Assembly: GCA_902579465.1 (NCBI GenBank)
Contig: CACHGV010000001.1
Location: 62,001-126,000, forward strand
Reading direction: 5' to 3'
Length of the DNA stretch: 64,000 bases
Source: an uncultured Pelagibacteraceae bacterium
Lineage (GTDB): Bacteria; Pseudomonadota; Alphaproteobacteria; Pelagibacterales; Pelagibacteraceae
The notes below the pieces were generated by a model that was given only the letters and a program-made list of their open reading frames with translations, was not told the origin of the DNA and ran no database searches. Made by a program: the position numbers and the translations under genes. Below, piece by piece: positions 16,472-24,383 of the stretch; positions within the stretch are counted from its first letter, which is position 1, and the number at the start of each line of letters is the position of its first letter.

Positions 16472-17608
16472 ATGCATGAATATATTTTAAACAATGCCAT
16501 GATAATTAAAAAAGATGAAATCGTTCATGGTCATATCAGGATTAAAGATAACAAGATTGTCGATATAAGTAGTGGATTAAGTAATAACAAAAGTTCTATA
16601 GACTGCGAAAAAGATTATATTTCGCCAGGATTGGTTGAATTACATACTGACAATCTTGAAAGACACATGACACCAAGACCTAAAGTTTCATTTCCAGTAG
16701 AAAATGCAATTTTATCTCATGATAGAGAATTAGCATCTGTTGGAATAACTACAGTTTTTGATGCATTAAGAGTTGGTTCTATTGAAAAAACAGGAAAATA
16801 TAAAAAATATGCAAAAAACTGTTCGGATATAATTTCAAGTTTTAAAAAAGATAATATTCTCAAGATTGATCACAAAATACATTTAAGAGCTGAAACTTGT
16901 TCGGAGAATTTGATTGATGAATTAGACGAATACAATGAAACTCACGATGTAAAACTGATTAGTATAATGGATCATACACCAGGTCAGAGGCAATTTAGAG
17001 TTATAGATAAGTACAAAGAATATCTTTCAATTAAACACGGTATGACAGAAAATGAAATGGAAATTCATTTTGATCACTTAAAAAATCTTCAAAAAAAAAA
17101 TAGCAAGAAACACATAGATAAAATTTTAGAATTTAAATCATCATATGATTGTATTTTGGCTAGTCACGACGATACCACAGAAAATGATGTTCATAATTCA
17201 AATAAATATGGAGTAAGATTGGCTGAATTTCCAACAACATTAGAAGCAGCCAAAACTTCTAAAGATTACAATATTAAAGTTATGATGGGATCTCCTAATT
17301 TACTTAGAGGAGGTTCACACTCTGGCAATATATCTGCAAAAGAACTCTTAGAAAATGATTGTTTAGATATCTTAAGCTCAGATTATATTCCATCATCATT
17401 AATTATATCTGTTGTCAAATGGGGTTTAGAAATTGATAATCTTCCAAAAGCATTTGCAGCAGCTAGTCACGCTCCGTCTATAGCTACAAATTTAAATGAC
17501 AGGGGTTCCATTGACAATAATAAGAGAGCAGATTTAATAAGGTTTAAAATTTATCAAAATTTACCAGTTGTAAAAAATGTTTGGTCAAACGGAATCCAAG
17601 TAAGTTAA
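16472..17608 (+). CDS. phnM: RPnTP hydrolase PhnM (amidohydrolase fold)
   Basis: This 378-residue hydrolase removes pyrophosphate from 5-triphosphoribosyl 1-phosphonate to give the PhnJ substrate. The metal-binding entry motif SPGLVELHTDNLERH is diagnostic for PhnM (HTD rather than the HxH of other amidohydrolases). IMDHTPGQRQ, LASHDDTTENDV and LSSDYIPSS supply further metal and catalytic His/Asp residues. A GTG lies directly before the ATG at 16472; I prefer the ATG. It diverges from the DUF1045 gene across about 75 bases and is separated from the main operon by that gene. Its stop overlaps the stop of the small membrane gene on the other strand. Confidence 0.92.
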   Translation: MHEYILNNAMIIKKDEIVHGHIRIKDNKIVDISSGLSNNKSSIDCEKDYISPGLVELHTDNLERHMTPRPKVSFPVENAILSHDRELASVGITTVFDALRVGSIEKTGKYKKYAKNCSDIISSFKKDNILKIDHKIHLRAETCSENLIDELDEYNETHDVKLISIMDHTPGQRQFRVIDKYKEYLSIKHGMTENEMEIHFDHLKNLQKKNSKKHIDKILEFKSSYDCILASHDDTTENDVHNSNKYGVRLAEFPTTLEAAKTSKDYNIKVMMGSPNLLRGGSHSGNISAKELLENDCLDILSSDYIPSSLIISVVKWGLEIDNLPKAFAAASHAPSIATNLNDRGSIDNNKRADLIRFKIYQNLPVVKNVWSNGIQVS

Positions 17609-17844
17609 AATAACCCAGTTATATAAGAATACTTAATTATACCTGCAATCATTATCGGGATTTGTAGTGAAAAATTTGTTAATAAAGGTTTATCCTTTGT
17701 AATGGTACCAACAATAGTCCAACCGATTATACCTAAACTGTGAGGTATCATGCTATAAGGATAGTAATCTAAATAAAAAGTTAATATTCCTAAAAGCGTC
17801 AAAACTGTGCTTGTCCATTTTAATATTCTGATATTTGCAGTCAT
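17605..17844 (-). CDS. Small integral membrane protein, unknown
   Basis: I do not recognise this 79-residue protein. It has three probable transmembrane segments (about residues 9-25, 33-48 and 58-75) and no cysteine or catalytic motif. The start is well supported by a strong Shine-Dalgarno, AAGGAGAG, directly upstream. Its stop overlaps that of phnM in the convergent direction. The location marks the edge of the phosphonate island and gives no functional clue. The 124-base gap behind its start (17845-17968 on the other side) is AT-rich with no convincing site. Confidence 0.7.
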   Translation of the reverse strand: MTANIRILKWTSTVLTLLGILTFYLDYYPYSMIPHSLGIIGWTIVGTITKDKPLLTNFSLQIPIMIAGIIKYSYITGLF

Positions 17845-17968
17845 TTTCTCTCCTTTTTTTTTAAATTTATTACCATTTTAAATTATGATAATATTATTTT
17901 AAAGATTTGTTAAAATTAGTTTCTATTAATGCTTAATTAAATTATTAATAAAATTTATTAATTTTAAA

Positions 17969-18562
17969 TTATTTATTTAATGCATCTTCAAGATAATCTA
18001 ATCTATCTTGACCCCAAAAAATCTCATTATTTAAGACATATGAGGGAGCACCAAATACATCGTTATCAACAGCATCTTTTGAATTTTTTTGATATTCCAA
18101 GTTCACATCTTCAGATAAAGCTAATTTCTTCATTTCTTCAAAGTTTAAATTTAATTTTTCACAAATTTCTTGAAGTGTATTGTGATCAGAAAGATCTTTA
18201 TCCATAGACCATAAATATTTTAAACATTCATTTCCAAAATGAAGTTTATTACCCAATTTATTTGAAGCTATTACAAATTTTGCTGGTAAGTGTGGGTCTT
18301 TAGGTGGAAAAAACTTTGGCTTTTTAATAATCGGCAAACCCAGTTTATTTGAAATTCTCTCCAGTTCTACAAGTCTATATTTTTGTCTTGCAGGATGTCT
18401 TTTAGGAACTGGCAACCCACCAGTATTTGGAAAAATTTCACCAACTAAATCAAGTGGTTTTTCTATAACCTCTAAATTATATTTGCTTACTATTTTTGTA
18501 AATCTATCAGCTCCTAAATAACTAAACGGAGATAGGACACTAAAATAATATTCAATTTTCAT
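17969..18562 (-). CDS. 2-hydroxychromene-2-carboxylate isomerase-like (DsbA/kappa-GST family)
   Basis: This 197-residue thioredoxin-fold protein begins IEYYFSVLSPFSYLGADRF, with Ser in place of the CxxC nucleophile, as in HCCA isomerases and kappa glutathione transferases. The C-terminal GAPSYVLNNEIFWGQDRL contains the cis-Pro region and the typical F-GQDRL ending. The family isomerises naphthalene-pathway intermediates, but family members in streamlined marine bacteria probably perform other glutathione-dependent reactions. It follows zur by 3 bases and is likely co-transcribed with it. Confidence 0.83.
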   Translation of the reverse strand: MKIEYYFSVLSPFSYLGADRFTKIVSKYNLEVIEKPLDLVGEIFPNTGGLPVPKRHPARQKYRLVELERISNKLGLPIIKKPKFFPPKDPHLPAKFVIASNKLGNKLHFGNECLKYLWSMDKDLSDHNTLQEICEKLNLNFEEMKKLALSEDVNLEYQKNSKDAVDNDVFGAPSYVLNNEIFWGQDRLDYLEDALNK

Positions 18563-18565
18563 TTT

Positions 18566-18958
18566 TTAAACGCATTTCTTGCACAGACCAAAAAATTCTA
18601 AATTGTATTTATTATATTTCATTCCTTTATTATCTTTAAAATCTCTTAGATGTTCTGATAATTTATGATCATGAATTTCGGTTACATCTTCACAACTTTC
18701 ACAAATTGAAAAAATAGTAGCATTAGCAATTTGACATTTTGAATTTTTACAAGCTATGAAAGCGTTTCTACTTTCTATTTTATGAATTTTTCCAATTTTC
18801 ACTAGTTTGTTTAAGGCTCTATAAACTTGCAAAGGAGCATTAATACCTTTTTTTTTAACATCAAATAAAATTGAGTATGCTTTTAATGGTTGATCAGATT
18901 TTTCAATTAAATCTAAAATTATTTTTTGGTTTTTAGTTAATGTTTCTTGTTTTTGCAT
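18566..18958 (-). CDS. zur: Zinc uptake regulator Zur (Fur family)
   Basis: This 130-residue Fur-family repressor has a winged helix (residues about 8-65; APLQVYRALNKLVKIGKI is the recognition region). A Cys/His-rich dimerisation part follows with CKNSKC, CESC, HDH and CKKC pairs for zinc. It lies 25 bases downstream of znuB on the minus strand, the last regulator of the zinc cluster. Two operator-like palindromes sit between znuC and znuA. This context distinguishes it from Fur, Mur and Irr. With zinc it should repress both znu arms. Confidence 0.9.
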   Translation of the reverse strand: MQKQETLTKNQKIILDLIEKSDQPLKAYSILFDVKKKGINAPLQVYRALNKLVKIGKIHKIESRNAFIACKNSKCQIANATIFSICESCEDVTEIHDHKLSEHLRDFKDNKGMKYNKYNLEFFGLCKKCV

Positions 18959-18983
18959 TTAATTATTTTTTTATAATATCCCA

Positions 18984-19787
18984 TTAATTTTTCAATTGTA
19001 TTGTTTGTTTAACTTTAAGTAATGAAAAAATAAACAACACTAGAGCTGCAGCAATTATGGATGGACCTGATGGAGTGTTAAATTCTAAAGATGAGAATAA
19101 TCCTATAAACACTGATAACAATCCTCCTATTATTGCAAAAATCACCATCTTTTTCGGGTTATCTGAAAGATTTCTAGCCATAGCAGTTGGTATAATTAAC
19201 ATTCCTGTAATTAATAGCACTCCAACTAATTTGATAGATATGGCAATTATTGCGGCCAATAAGACTGTAAAGACTGCTTTTGCTCTATCAGGGTTTAGAC
19301 CTTCTGCCTGTGCTAATTCATAATTTACAGTTGAGGCGAACAAAGGTTTCCATATTAATCTTAAAACCAATAAAATTAAGGCTCCACCAACCCATATTGT
19401 TATCAAATCTTTTTTATTAACTGCTAATATATCCCCAAACAACAATCCCATAATATCAAATCTAATAAATGTTAAAAATCCAATCACCACTAATCCAACT
19501 GCTAATGACGAGTGGGCCAAAAGCCCTAACAATGCATCACTTGGAAGATTAGTTTTTTTTTGTAGTTGTATTAAAATTAATGCAATTGCTGATGAAATTA
19601 AAAATATTGAAACAGCAATATTAAATTCTAATGAATATGCAATTGTTACACCTAGTAATGCGGAGTGGGCGAGTGTATCTCCAAAATAAGACAATCTCCT
19701 CCACACAACAAAACAACCAAGTGGTCCCGCAACAAAAGCAATACCAATACCTGCAACCAACGCTCTTATAAAAAAATCGTCAAACAT
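18984..19787 (-). CDS. znuB: Zinc ABC transporter permease ZnuB
   Basis: This 267-residue permease of the ABC-3 family has about eight hydrophobic helices. Family-like segments include FVAGPLGCFVVWRRLSYFGD at the start, GDTLAHSALLG, and LLITGMLIIPTAMARNL near the C-terminal half. It is encoded 1 base after znuC on the minus strand and followed by zur. Together ZnuABC import Zn(II) from the periplasm at high affinity. Manganese specificity is unlikely given the Zur boxes. Confidence 0.92.
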   Translation of the reverse strand: MFDDFFIRALVAGIGIAFVAGPLGCFVVWRRLSYFGDTLAHSALLGVTIAYSLEFNIAVSIFLISSAIALILIQLQKKTNLPSDALLGLLAHSSLAVGLVVIGFLTFIRFDIMGLLFGDILAVNKKDLITIWVGGALILLVLRLIWKPLFASTVNYELAQAEGLNPDRAKAVFTVLLAAIIAISIKLVGVLLITGMLIIPTAMARNLSDNPKKMVIFAIIGGLLSVFIGLFSSLEFNTPSGPSIIAAALVLFIFSLLKVKQTIQLKN

Positions 19788-19788
19788 A

Positions 19789-20535
19789 TCAATTTTTTTT
19801 TATATCCCCATCATTAGCATGAACATGATCGTGCTTATGTTCATAAATTGAAAGAGTTTGAGAGGCTTGTTCGCCAAACAATGCTTTGTATTCACTATTT
19901 TTTGCAACTTCTTTTGGTGAACCCGAACAACAGACATGACCGTTTAAACAAACAACATGATCAGTAGCGCTCATTACTGTATGTAAGTCATGAGATATTA
20001 ATAAAATACCACAATTTAATTTTTCTGAAATTTCTTTAATTAATTCATACAAGGCAATTTCTCCTGTAAAATCTACACCTTGAACTGGTTCATCAAGTAC
20101 TAGCAAATCAGGTTTTTTTGAAATAGCTCTGGCAAGTAAAACTCTTTGAAACTCTCCACCAGATAAATTTCCCAGACTTTTATCTTTTAAATTAATTACT
20201 CCAGTTAATGAAAGTGCTTCATCAATTACATCTTCTGTAAGATTATCTGTTAAAAGCATAAAATCTCTAACTCTTAGAGGAAGTGTCCAATCTATTGATA
20301 TTTTTTGTGGAACATATCCAATATTATTTGTGAATTTTTCAACTTGACCCTCAATATTTTTAAATAAACCTAGAGCAATTTTTGCAGTTGTGCTTTTACC
20401 AGAACCATTAGGACCAATTAAGGTAACAATTTTACCTTTTTCGACTTGCAAAGAAACACCTTGCACAAGCCACTTTTGATTTTGTTGAAAACCAACATTG
20501 TTTAATTTTACTAAAATATTATTTCCTATGCTCAT
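19789..20535 (-). CDS. znuC: Zinc ABC transporter ATPase ZnuC
   Basis: This 248-residue ATPase has Walker A GPNGSGKSTTAK, signature LSGGEFQRVLLARAI, Walker B LLVLDEPVQGVD and H-loop ISHDLHTVM. The C-terminus carries HKHDHVHANDGD, a His-rich tail common in ZnuC that may bind zinc. It heads the minus-strand znuCB-zur operon and diverges from znuA. The 73-base interval contains two Zur-box palindromes that would control both directions. Confidence 0.93.
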   Translation of the reverse strand: MSIGNNILVKLNNVGFQQNQKWLVQGVSLQVEKGKIVTLIGPNGSGKSTTAKIALGLFKNIEGQVEKFTNNIGYVPQKISIDWTLPLRVRDFMLLTDNLTEDVIDEALSLTGVINLKDKSLGNLSGGEFQRVLLARAISKKPDLLVLDEPVQGVDFTGEIALYELIKEISEKLNCGILLISHDLHTVMSATDHVVCLNGHVCCSGSPKEVAKNSEYKALFGEQASQTLSIYEHKHDHVHANDGDIKKN

Positions 20536-20556
20536 TTATTCACTTGACTTAAATAT

Positions 20557-20569
20557 GTTATATTATTAC
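20557..20569. promoter_or_regulatory. Zur box 1 (znuC side)
   Basis: GTTATATTATTAC differs at one base from the perfect palindrome GTTATA-T-TATAAC. With flanks it matches 14 of 15 positions of the enterobacterial Zur core TGTTATANTATAACA. It lies 21 bases from the znuC ATG. Confidence 0.75.
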
Positions 20570-20574
20570 ACAGC

Positions 20575-20587
20575 GTTATATTATAAC
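20575..20587. promoter_or_regulatory. Zur box 2 (znuA side)
   Basis: GTTATATTATAAC is a perfect 6-1-6 palindrome. Its centre is 18 bases from that of box 1 and it ends 21 bases before the znuA ATG. Two tandem sites in a divergent promoter suggest cooperative repression of znuA and znuCB-zur by Zn-loaded Zur. A TATAAT-like -10 on the minus strand overlaps this site. Confidence 0.8.
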
Positions 20588-20608
20588 AATTAACAATAAC
20601 CAAATATT

Positions 20609-22051
20609 ATGAAAAATCTAAAAAAATCTTCAATAATCTTAACAATACTATCATTTTTAACTTTATTTACATCAGCAAATGCCGACATCAAAGTCGTTGC
20701 ATCAATTAAGCCAATACACTCTTTAGCGAGCTATTTAATGGATGGTGTAGCTAAACCAGATTTAATAGTCGATGGATACGCTTCTCCACATGGATTTGCC
20801 ATGAAGCCTTCGCATGCAAAAATGTTACAAGATGCTGACATTGTTTTTTGGGTAGGTGAAGATTTAGAAAATTTTTTAGAGAAACCATTAGATTCAATCG
20901 CTGCAAAAGCTGAAAAGATTGAGTTCATGGACGTAAAAGGTTTAATAAAATTAAAATTTAGAGAGAGAAATATTTTTGATGATCATGATGATCACGGACA
21001 TGGTGATCATGACGATCATGCTAAAAAAGATGATCATGATGATCATGGTCATGGAGCTCATGCTTTTGAATGGGCAGGTCTTTTTGAATTAAAGGCTGGT
21101 ACCTACAAATGGTCATTTGCTAAAGTTGATGGTGACTACGCTGACCCAGCTATGAAAATGGTAATATTATCTGCTCATGACATAGAAGAAGTTGAAGAGG
21201 CAGCTGAGAAATTACTTGAGAGCGAAACAGTTGAAGCAAAAAAAGATGGCGAAGTACTTGTAGCTAAAAATAATTCTTACAGTCTAAATTTTGATGCCAA
21301 TAAAGATGTTTCTGTATTTGATGTAAAAATTGCTAAAGATGGCAAATATGCTTTTTTTACAGAGCATATGCCATTTGAATTTGAAGCAAATGAACACTTC
21401 TTTAAAGATTTAGCTGGTAAAGATTTAGAGGCTATTGCTCAAGAACCAGAAGGTGATGGTCACGATCATGGACATGGCGAACATGCAAAAAAAGAGGGTG
21501 GACATGATGATCACGATGATCATGATGGACATGAAGGACACCACCACGGTGAATTTGATCCACATATTTGGTTAGACCCAATTAATGCAAAAGTTATTTT
21601 ATTTGAAATGTCTAAGCACTTAATTGAAAATGACCCAACAAATGAAGCTGCTTATAGAGCAAATTTAAGTAAGGCTTATAAAGAAATTGATAAACTTACA
21701 AATGATGTAACTGCAGAACTTAATGAAAGTACTGCATCAATTGTTTTTCATGATGCTTACCAATATTTTGAGAAAAGATTTAATGTAAATATATTAGGAG
21801 CTTTCACAGTTAACACAGATGTATTACCTGGCGCGGAACAACTTTCAGAGATCAGAGAAGTAATTGAGCACGATAAAGTAGCTTGTGTATTTTCTGAGCC
21901 TCAATTTAACCCAGATATCATTAAAGCTGTTGCAAAAGATATGAATATTAAAACTGGTATTGTTGATCCGTTGGGTGCAACTTTAAATCCTGGAAAAGGT
22001 TTATATTTTGATTTAATAAAAAATATGTCAAAATCCTTTAAAGGATGTTAA
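20609..22051 (+). CDS. znuA: Zinc-binding periplasmic protein ZnuA with large inserted domain
   Basis: This 480-residue protein is about 170 residues longer than usual ZnuA. A signal peptide (residues 1-25, SANA-D) is followed by the cluster A-I fold: IKPIHSL and SPHGFAMKPS carry zinc His ligands, DPHIWLDP and VFHDAYQYFEKRF follow, and VDPLGATL ends the site. Between the lobes lie two His/Asp-rich stretches (about residues 124-151 and 285-313) separated by a domain of about 130 residues (153-283) that does not belong to the fold. That domain is probably beta-rich (FEWAGLFELKAGTYKWSF, then FFTEHMPFEF). Normal ZnuA has only one short His loop here. It captures zinc and delivers it to ZnuBC. Confidence 0.93.
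   Translation: MKNLKKSSIILTILSFLTLFTSANADIKVVASIKPIHSLASYLMDGVAKPDLIVDGYASPHGFAMKPSHAKMLQDADIVFWVGEDLENFLEKPLDSIAAKAEKIEFMDVKGLIKLKFRERNIFDDHDDHGHGDHDDHAKKDDHDDHGHGAHAFEWAGLFELKAGTYKWSFAKVDGDYADPAMKMVILSAHDIEEVEEAAEKLLESETVEAKKDGEVLVAKNNSYSLNFDANKDVSVFDVKIAKDGKYAFFTEHMPFEFEANEHFFKDLAGKDLEAIAQEPEGDGHDHGHGEHAKKEGGHDDHDDHDGHEGHHHGEFDPHIWLDPINAKVILFEMSKHLIENDPTNEAAYRANLSKAYKEIDKLTNDVTAELNESTASIVFHDAYQYFEKRFNVNILGAFTVNTDVLPGAEQLSEIREVIEHDKVACVFSEPQFNPDIIKAVAKDMNIKTGIVDPLGATLNPGKGLYFDLIKNMSKSFKGC
20978..21061 (+). repeat. His/Asp codon repeat in znuA (first)
   Basis: GATCATGATGATCA-type units repeat imperfectly and encode His-Asp-Asp-His-Gly-His runs, residues 124 to 151 of ZnuA. It is probably a zinc-collecting loop and prone to slippage. 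Confidence 0.8.
21461..21550 (+). repeat. His/Asp codon repeat in znuA (second)
   Basis: A second His/Asp/Gly-rich stretch, residues about 285 to 313, with GATCATGG and GATGATCA units resembling the first. The two copies flank the extra domain, as if one loop was split by an insertion or the segment duplicated. Confidence 0.8.
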
Positions 22052-22059
22052 TCTAATTA

Positions 22060-23034
22060 ATGGAAGAAACTAACAAACAGGTTCCTGTTACCGTTTTAAC
22101 AGGCTTTTTAGGTGCTGGAAAAACTACTCTTTTAAACAGAATCTTAACAGAACAGCATGGCAAAAAATATGCTGTAATAGTTAATGAATTTGGTGAGCAG
22201 GGCATTGATAACGATTTAGTTGTTGATGCTGATGAAGAGGTGTTTGAAATGAACAACGGTTGCATTTGTTGTACTGTAAGAGGTGACCTAATCAGGATTT
22301 TAAGTGGTCTTATGAAGCGAGCGGATAAGCTTGATGCAATTATAGTAGAAACAACAGGATTAGCCGATCCAGCTCCCGTTGCACAAACTTTTTTTGTCGA
22401 TCAAGATGTTGCTGATCGAACAAAGCTAGATGCAATTGTTACTGTTGCTGATGCTGTTCATTTAAGTACACAATTAACTGATCATCACGAAGCAGAAGAA
22501 CAAATTGCTTTTGCAGACGTTGTATTATTAAACAAAATAGATCTTGTTGATGAAAGTGGATTAGAAATTGTTAAAGAAAGAATTAAAAAAATTAATCCAT
22601 TTGCAAAAGTTATTAATACAACCAAATGTGGAGTATCATTAAATGAGATTCTAAATCTTGATGCATTTAGTTTAAAACGTGTTTTAGATGTTGAGCCTGA
22701 TTTTCTTACATCAGACCATGACCATGAGCATGATGATGATGTAACTAGCTTATCATTTGTCTCTGATACCCCTTTAGACATGGAAAAGTTTCAAGATTGG
22801 TTTAGTAAACTATTACAAACCAAAGGTCAGGATATTTTAAGAACCAAAGGTATACTTGACTTTACAGGAGAAAGTGATCGATATGTATTTCAAGGTGTAC
22901 ATATGCTTATGGATGCCTCACCAATGGGTAAATGGCCTGAGGGAAAAGAACGAAGTTCTCGATTAGTCTTCATTGGTCGAAACCTAGAAAGTATGAATTT
23001 AAAAGAAGGATTTGAAAACTGTAAATCGGCATGA
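22060..23034 (+). CDS. CobW/COG0523-family GTPase, probable zinc chaperone
   Basis: This 324-residue G3E GTPase has Walker A GFLGAGKTTLL, the metal-binding GCICCTVRGDL (CxCC), ETTGLADPAPV and the base-specificity motif LLNKIDL. A CobW C-terminal domain ends it. An HDHEHDDD stretch near residue 220 is typical of zinc-linked members such as ZigA/YeiR/ZNG1, which hand zinc to client enzymes under shortage. It lies 8 bases after znuA, so it is probably Zur-controlled, which favours zinc over cobalt. The stop overlaps the next start by 4 bases (ATGA). Confidence 0.9.
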   Translation: MEETNKQVPVTVLTGFLGAGKTTLLNRILTEQHGKKYAVIVNEFGEQGIDNDLVVDADEEVFEMNNGCICCTVRGDLIRILSGLMKRADKLDAIIVETTGLADPAPVAQTFFVDQDVADRTKLDAIVTVADAVHLSTQLTDHHEAEEQIAFADVVLLNKIDLVDESGLEIVKERIKKINPFAKVINTTKCGVSLNEILNLDAFSLKRVLDVEPDFLTSDHDHEHDDDVTSLSFVSDTPLDMEKFQDWFSKLLQTKGQDILRTKGILDFTGESDRYVFQGVHMLMDASPMGKWPEGKERSSRLVFIGRNLESMNLKEGFENCKSA

Positions 23035-24074
23035 AGGCTGATACAAGTCAATTCCCAGAATTAGATAAGACTAAATTTGAACAAAGAGGAACAGAGTTTA
23101 AACTTGGAATTCCTGTAACTAATGCGGTTACAGTTGGTAACTCAATAGCAGTTGGATTTGGTGATGGCACAGTAAGAATTTTTACATCTGGCAAAAGTTC
23201 TGAACCAATAAAAGCTCACAAAGGCATTGTACTCTGCATATCTAAAGATGGTGATAATATTTTAACTGGTGGAGATGATGGTCGATTTTTAAAAATTTCC
23301 CTTGATGGAAAGATTAGTGAGATTGGTAACTTTGGTACGCGTTGGGTAGATCATGTTACAGCAAATAATGGAAGTCTAGTTTGTTCATCTGGAAATATTG
23401 TTTATCTTTGGTCGCCAAATCATAAAGAGCCAAAATTATTTGAGCATAATAGCACTATTGGAGGTATAGCATTTGATGCCAAAGGCAGAAGATTGGCAGT
23501 TTCTCGTTACGGAGGAGTAACTCTTTGGAAAAAAGATTATAGCAACAAATGGAATTCATCAGAATTAAATTGGAAGGGTTCTCATAACAAAGTAATTTTT
23601 AGTCCTGATGGTAAATACCTGGTAACATCAATGCAGGAAAACCAACTACATTTTTGGCGATTAAAAGACAAAATTGACTCAGCAATGTCTGGATATGGTG
23701 CAAAAATTAAAAGTTTTGCCTTCGTAGATGACTCAAAATATTTAGCTACATCAGGAGCTAAAGAAGCAGTATGTTGGCCATTCGATGGAGATGGACCAGT
23801 AGGTCGAGAACCCATTTGTCTTCCTTATGTAGGAAATAAATTAGTTACATTCGTTGAACCATTCCCAAATGAAAATGCAATTTTAACTGGGTTAAGTGAC
23901 GGTTCGGTTTTTTTGTCAGAAATCGAAAAGGCAAGCAATACAATTATTATTCGAAGCTTTACAGAATTTGAAGTTTCTGCCATTGCAGTAACCAAAGATT
24001 GCTCACATCTATTAATTGGTGACATGGGAGGAAATATTTTATGGACATCGATTTGGGATGAGGAAAAAAAATAA
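23031..24074 (+). CDS. WD40-repeat protein of the zinc operon
   Basis: This 347-residue protein is built of repeated WD40-like blades: recurring GDGTVRIF, DGRFLKI, GNIVYLW, GGVTLW, NQLHFWR and DGSVFL segments, each about 40 residues apart, predict a seven-bladed propeller. No signal peptide is seen, so it is cytoplasmic. WD40 propellers are scaffolds. Coupled by ATGA overlap to the COG0523 GTPase and downstream of znuA, it may bind that GTPase or its clients. This role is inference. Confidence 0.82.
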   Translation: MKADTSQFPELDKTKFEQRGTEFKLGIPVTNAVTVGNSIAVGFGDGTVRIFTSGKSSEPIKAHKGIVLCISKDGDNILTGGDDGRFLKISLDGKISEIGNFGTRWVDHVTANNGSLVCSSGNIVYLWSPNHKEPKLFEHNSTIGGIAFDAKGRRLAVSRYGGVTLWKKDYSNKWNSSELNWKGSHNKVIFSPDGKYLVTSMQENQLHFWRLKDKIDSAMSGYGAKIKSFAFVDDSKYLATSGAKEAVCWPFDGDGPVGREPICLPYVGNKLVTFVEPFPNENAILTGLSDGSVFLSEIEKASNTIIIRSFTEFEVSAIAVTKDCSHLLIGDMGGNILWTSIWDEEKK

Positions 24075-24077
24075 TTT

Positions 24078-24341
24078 ATGTTTAATAAAAAGAAACCTAA
24101 CGCTGAAACTATTAGAAATTTAAAACTTGTATTTTCAAAAAAACATCAAATTCCAGAAAAATCTATTTTAAGCATGGCTGAGTTAAGTTGTCATGAACCT
24201 AATTGCCCTCCTATAGAGACAATAATAACTGAAAGAGCAGAAGATGGGAAAGTAAGGAATTGGCGTATAGCTAAGCCCATTAATGAAATTCAAGAAATTG
24301 ATATTGATAATTTAAACGAAGAACACAATCATAATCATTAA
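24078..24341 (+). CDS. Small Cys/His protein at end of zinc operon
   Basis: This 87-residue protein has a central SCHEPNCPPIETII motif with two cysteines and a histidine, and ends HNHNH, both suited to metal binding. I have no firm functional name for it. It starts 3 bases after the WD40 gene, so it is in the same presumed Zur-regulated operon (znuA, GTPase, WD40, this gene). A chaperone-client or small zinc-handling role is inference. A 7-bp AT-rich inverted repeat follows at 24346-24362. Confidence 0.75.
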   Translation: MFNKKKPNAETIRNLKLVFSKKHQIPEKSILSMAELSCHEPNCPPIETIITERAEDGKVRNWRIAKPINEIQEIDIDNLNEEHNHNH

Positions 24342-24383
24342 AAATAATTGAACTTTTCAATTAAATAAGATCTAATAAAATTA

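Noticed and set aside
17940-17965. TTAATAAA/TTTATTAA palindrome as an operator
   Set aside because: AT-only palindromes arise easily at this base composition, and no second copy was found.
20978-21061. His-codon repeats as a CRISPR or microsatellite array
   Set aside because: The repeats stay in frame, encode a plausible metal-binding loop and lack spacers.
24346-24362. AATTGAA/TTCAATT hairpin as a terminator of the zinc operon
   Set aside because: The stem is AT-rich and no T-run follows on the plus strand.
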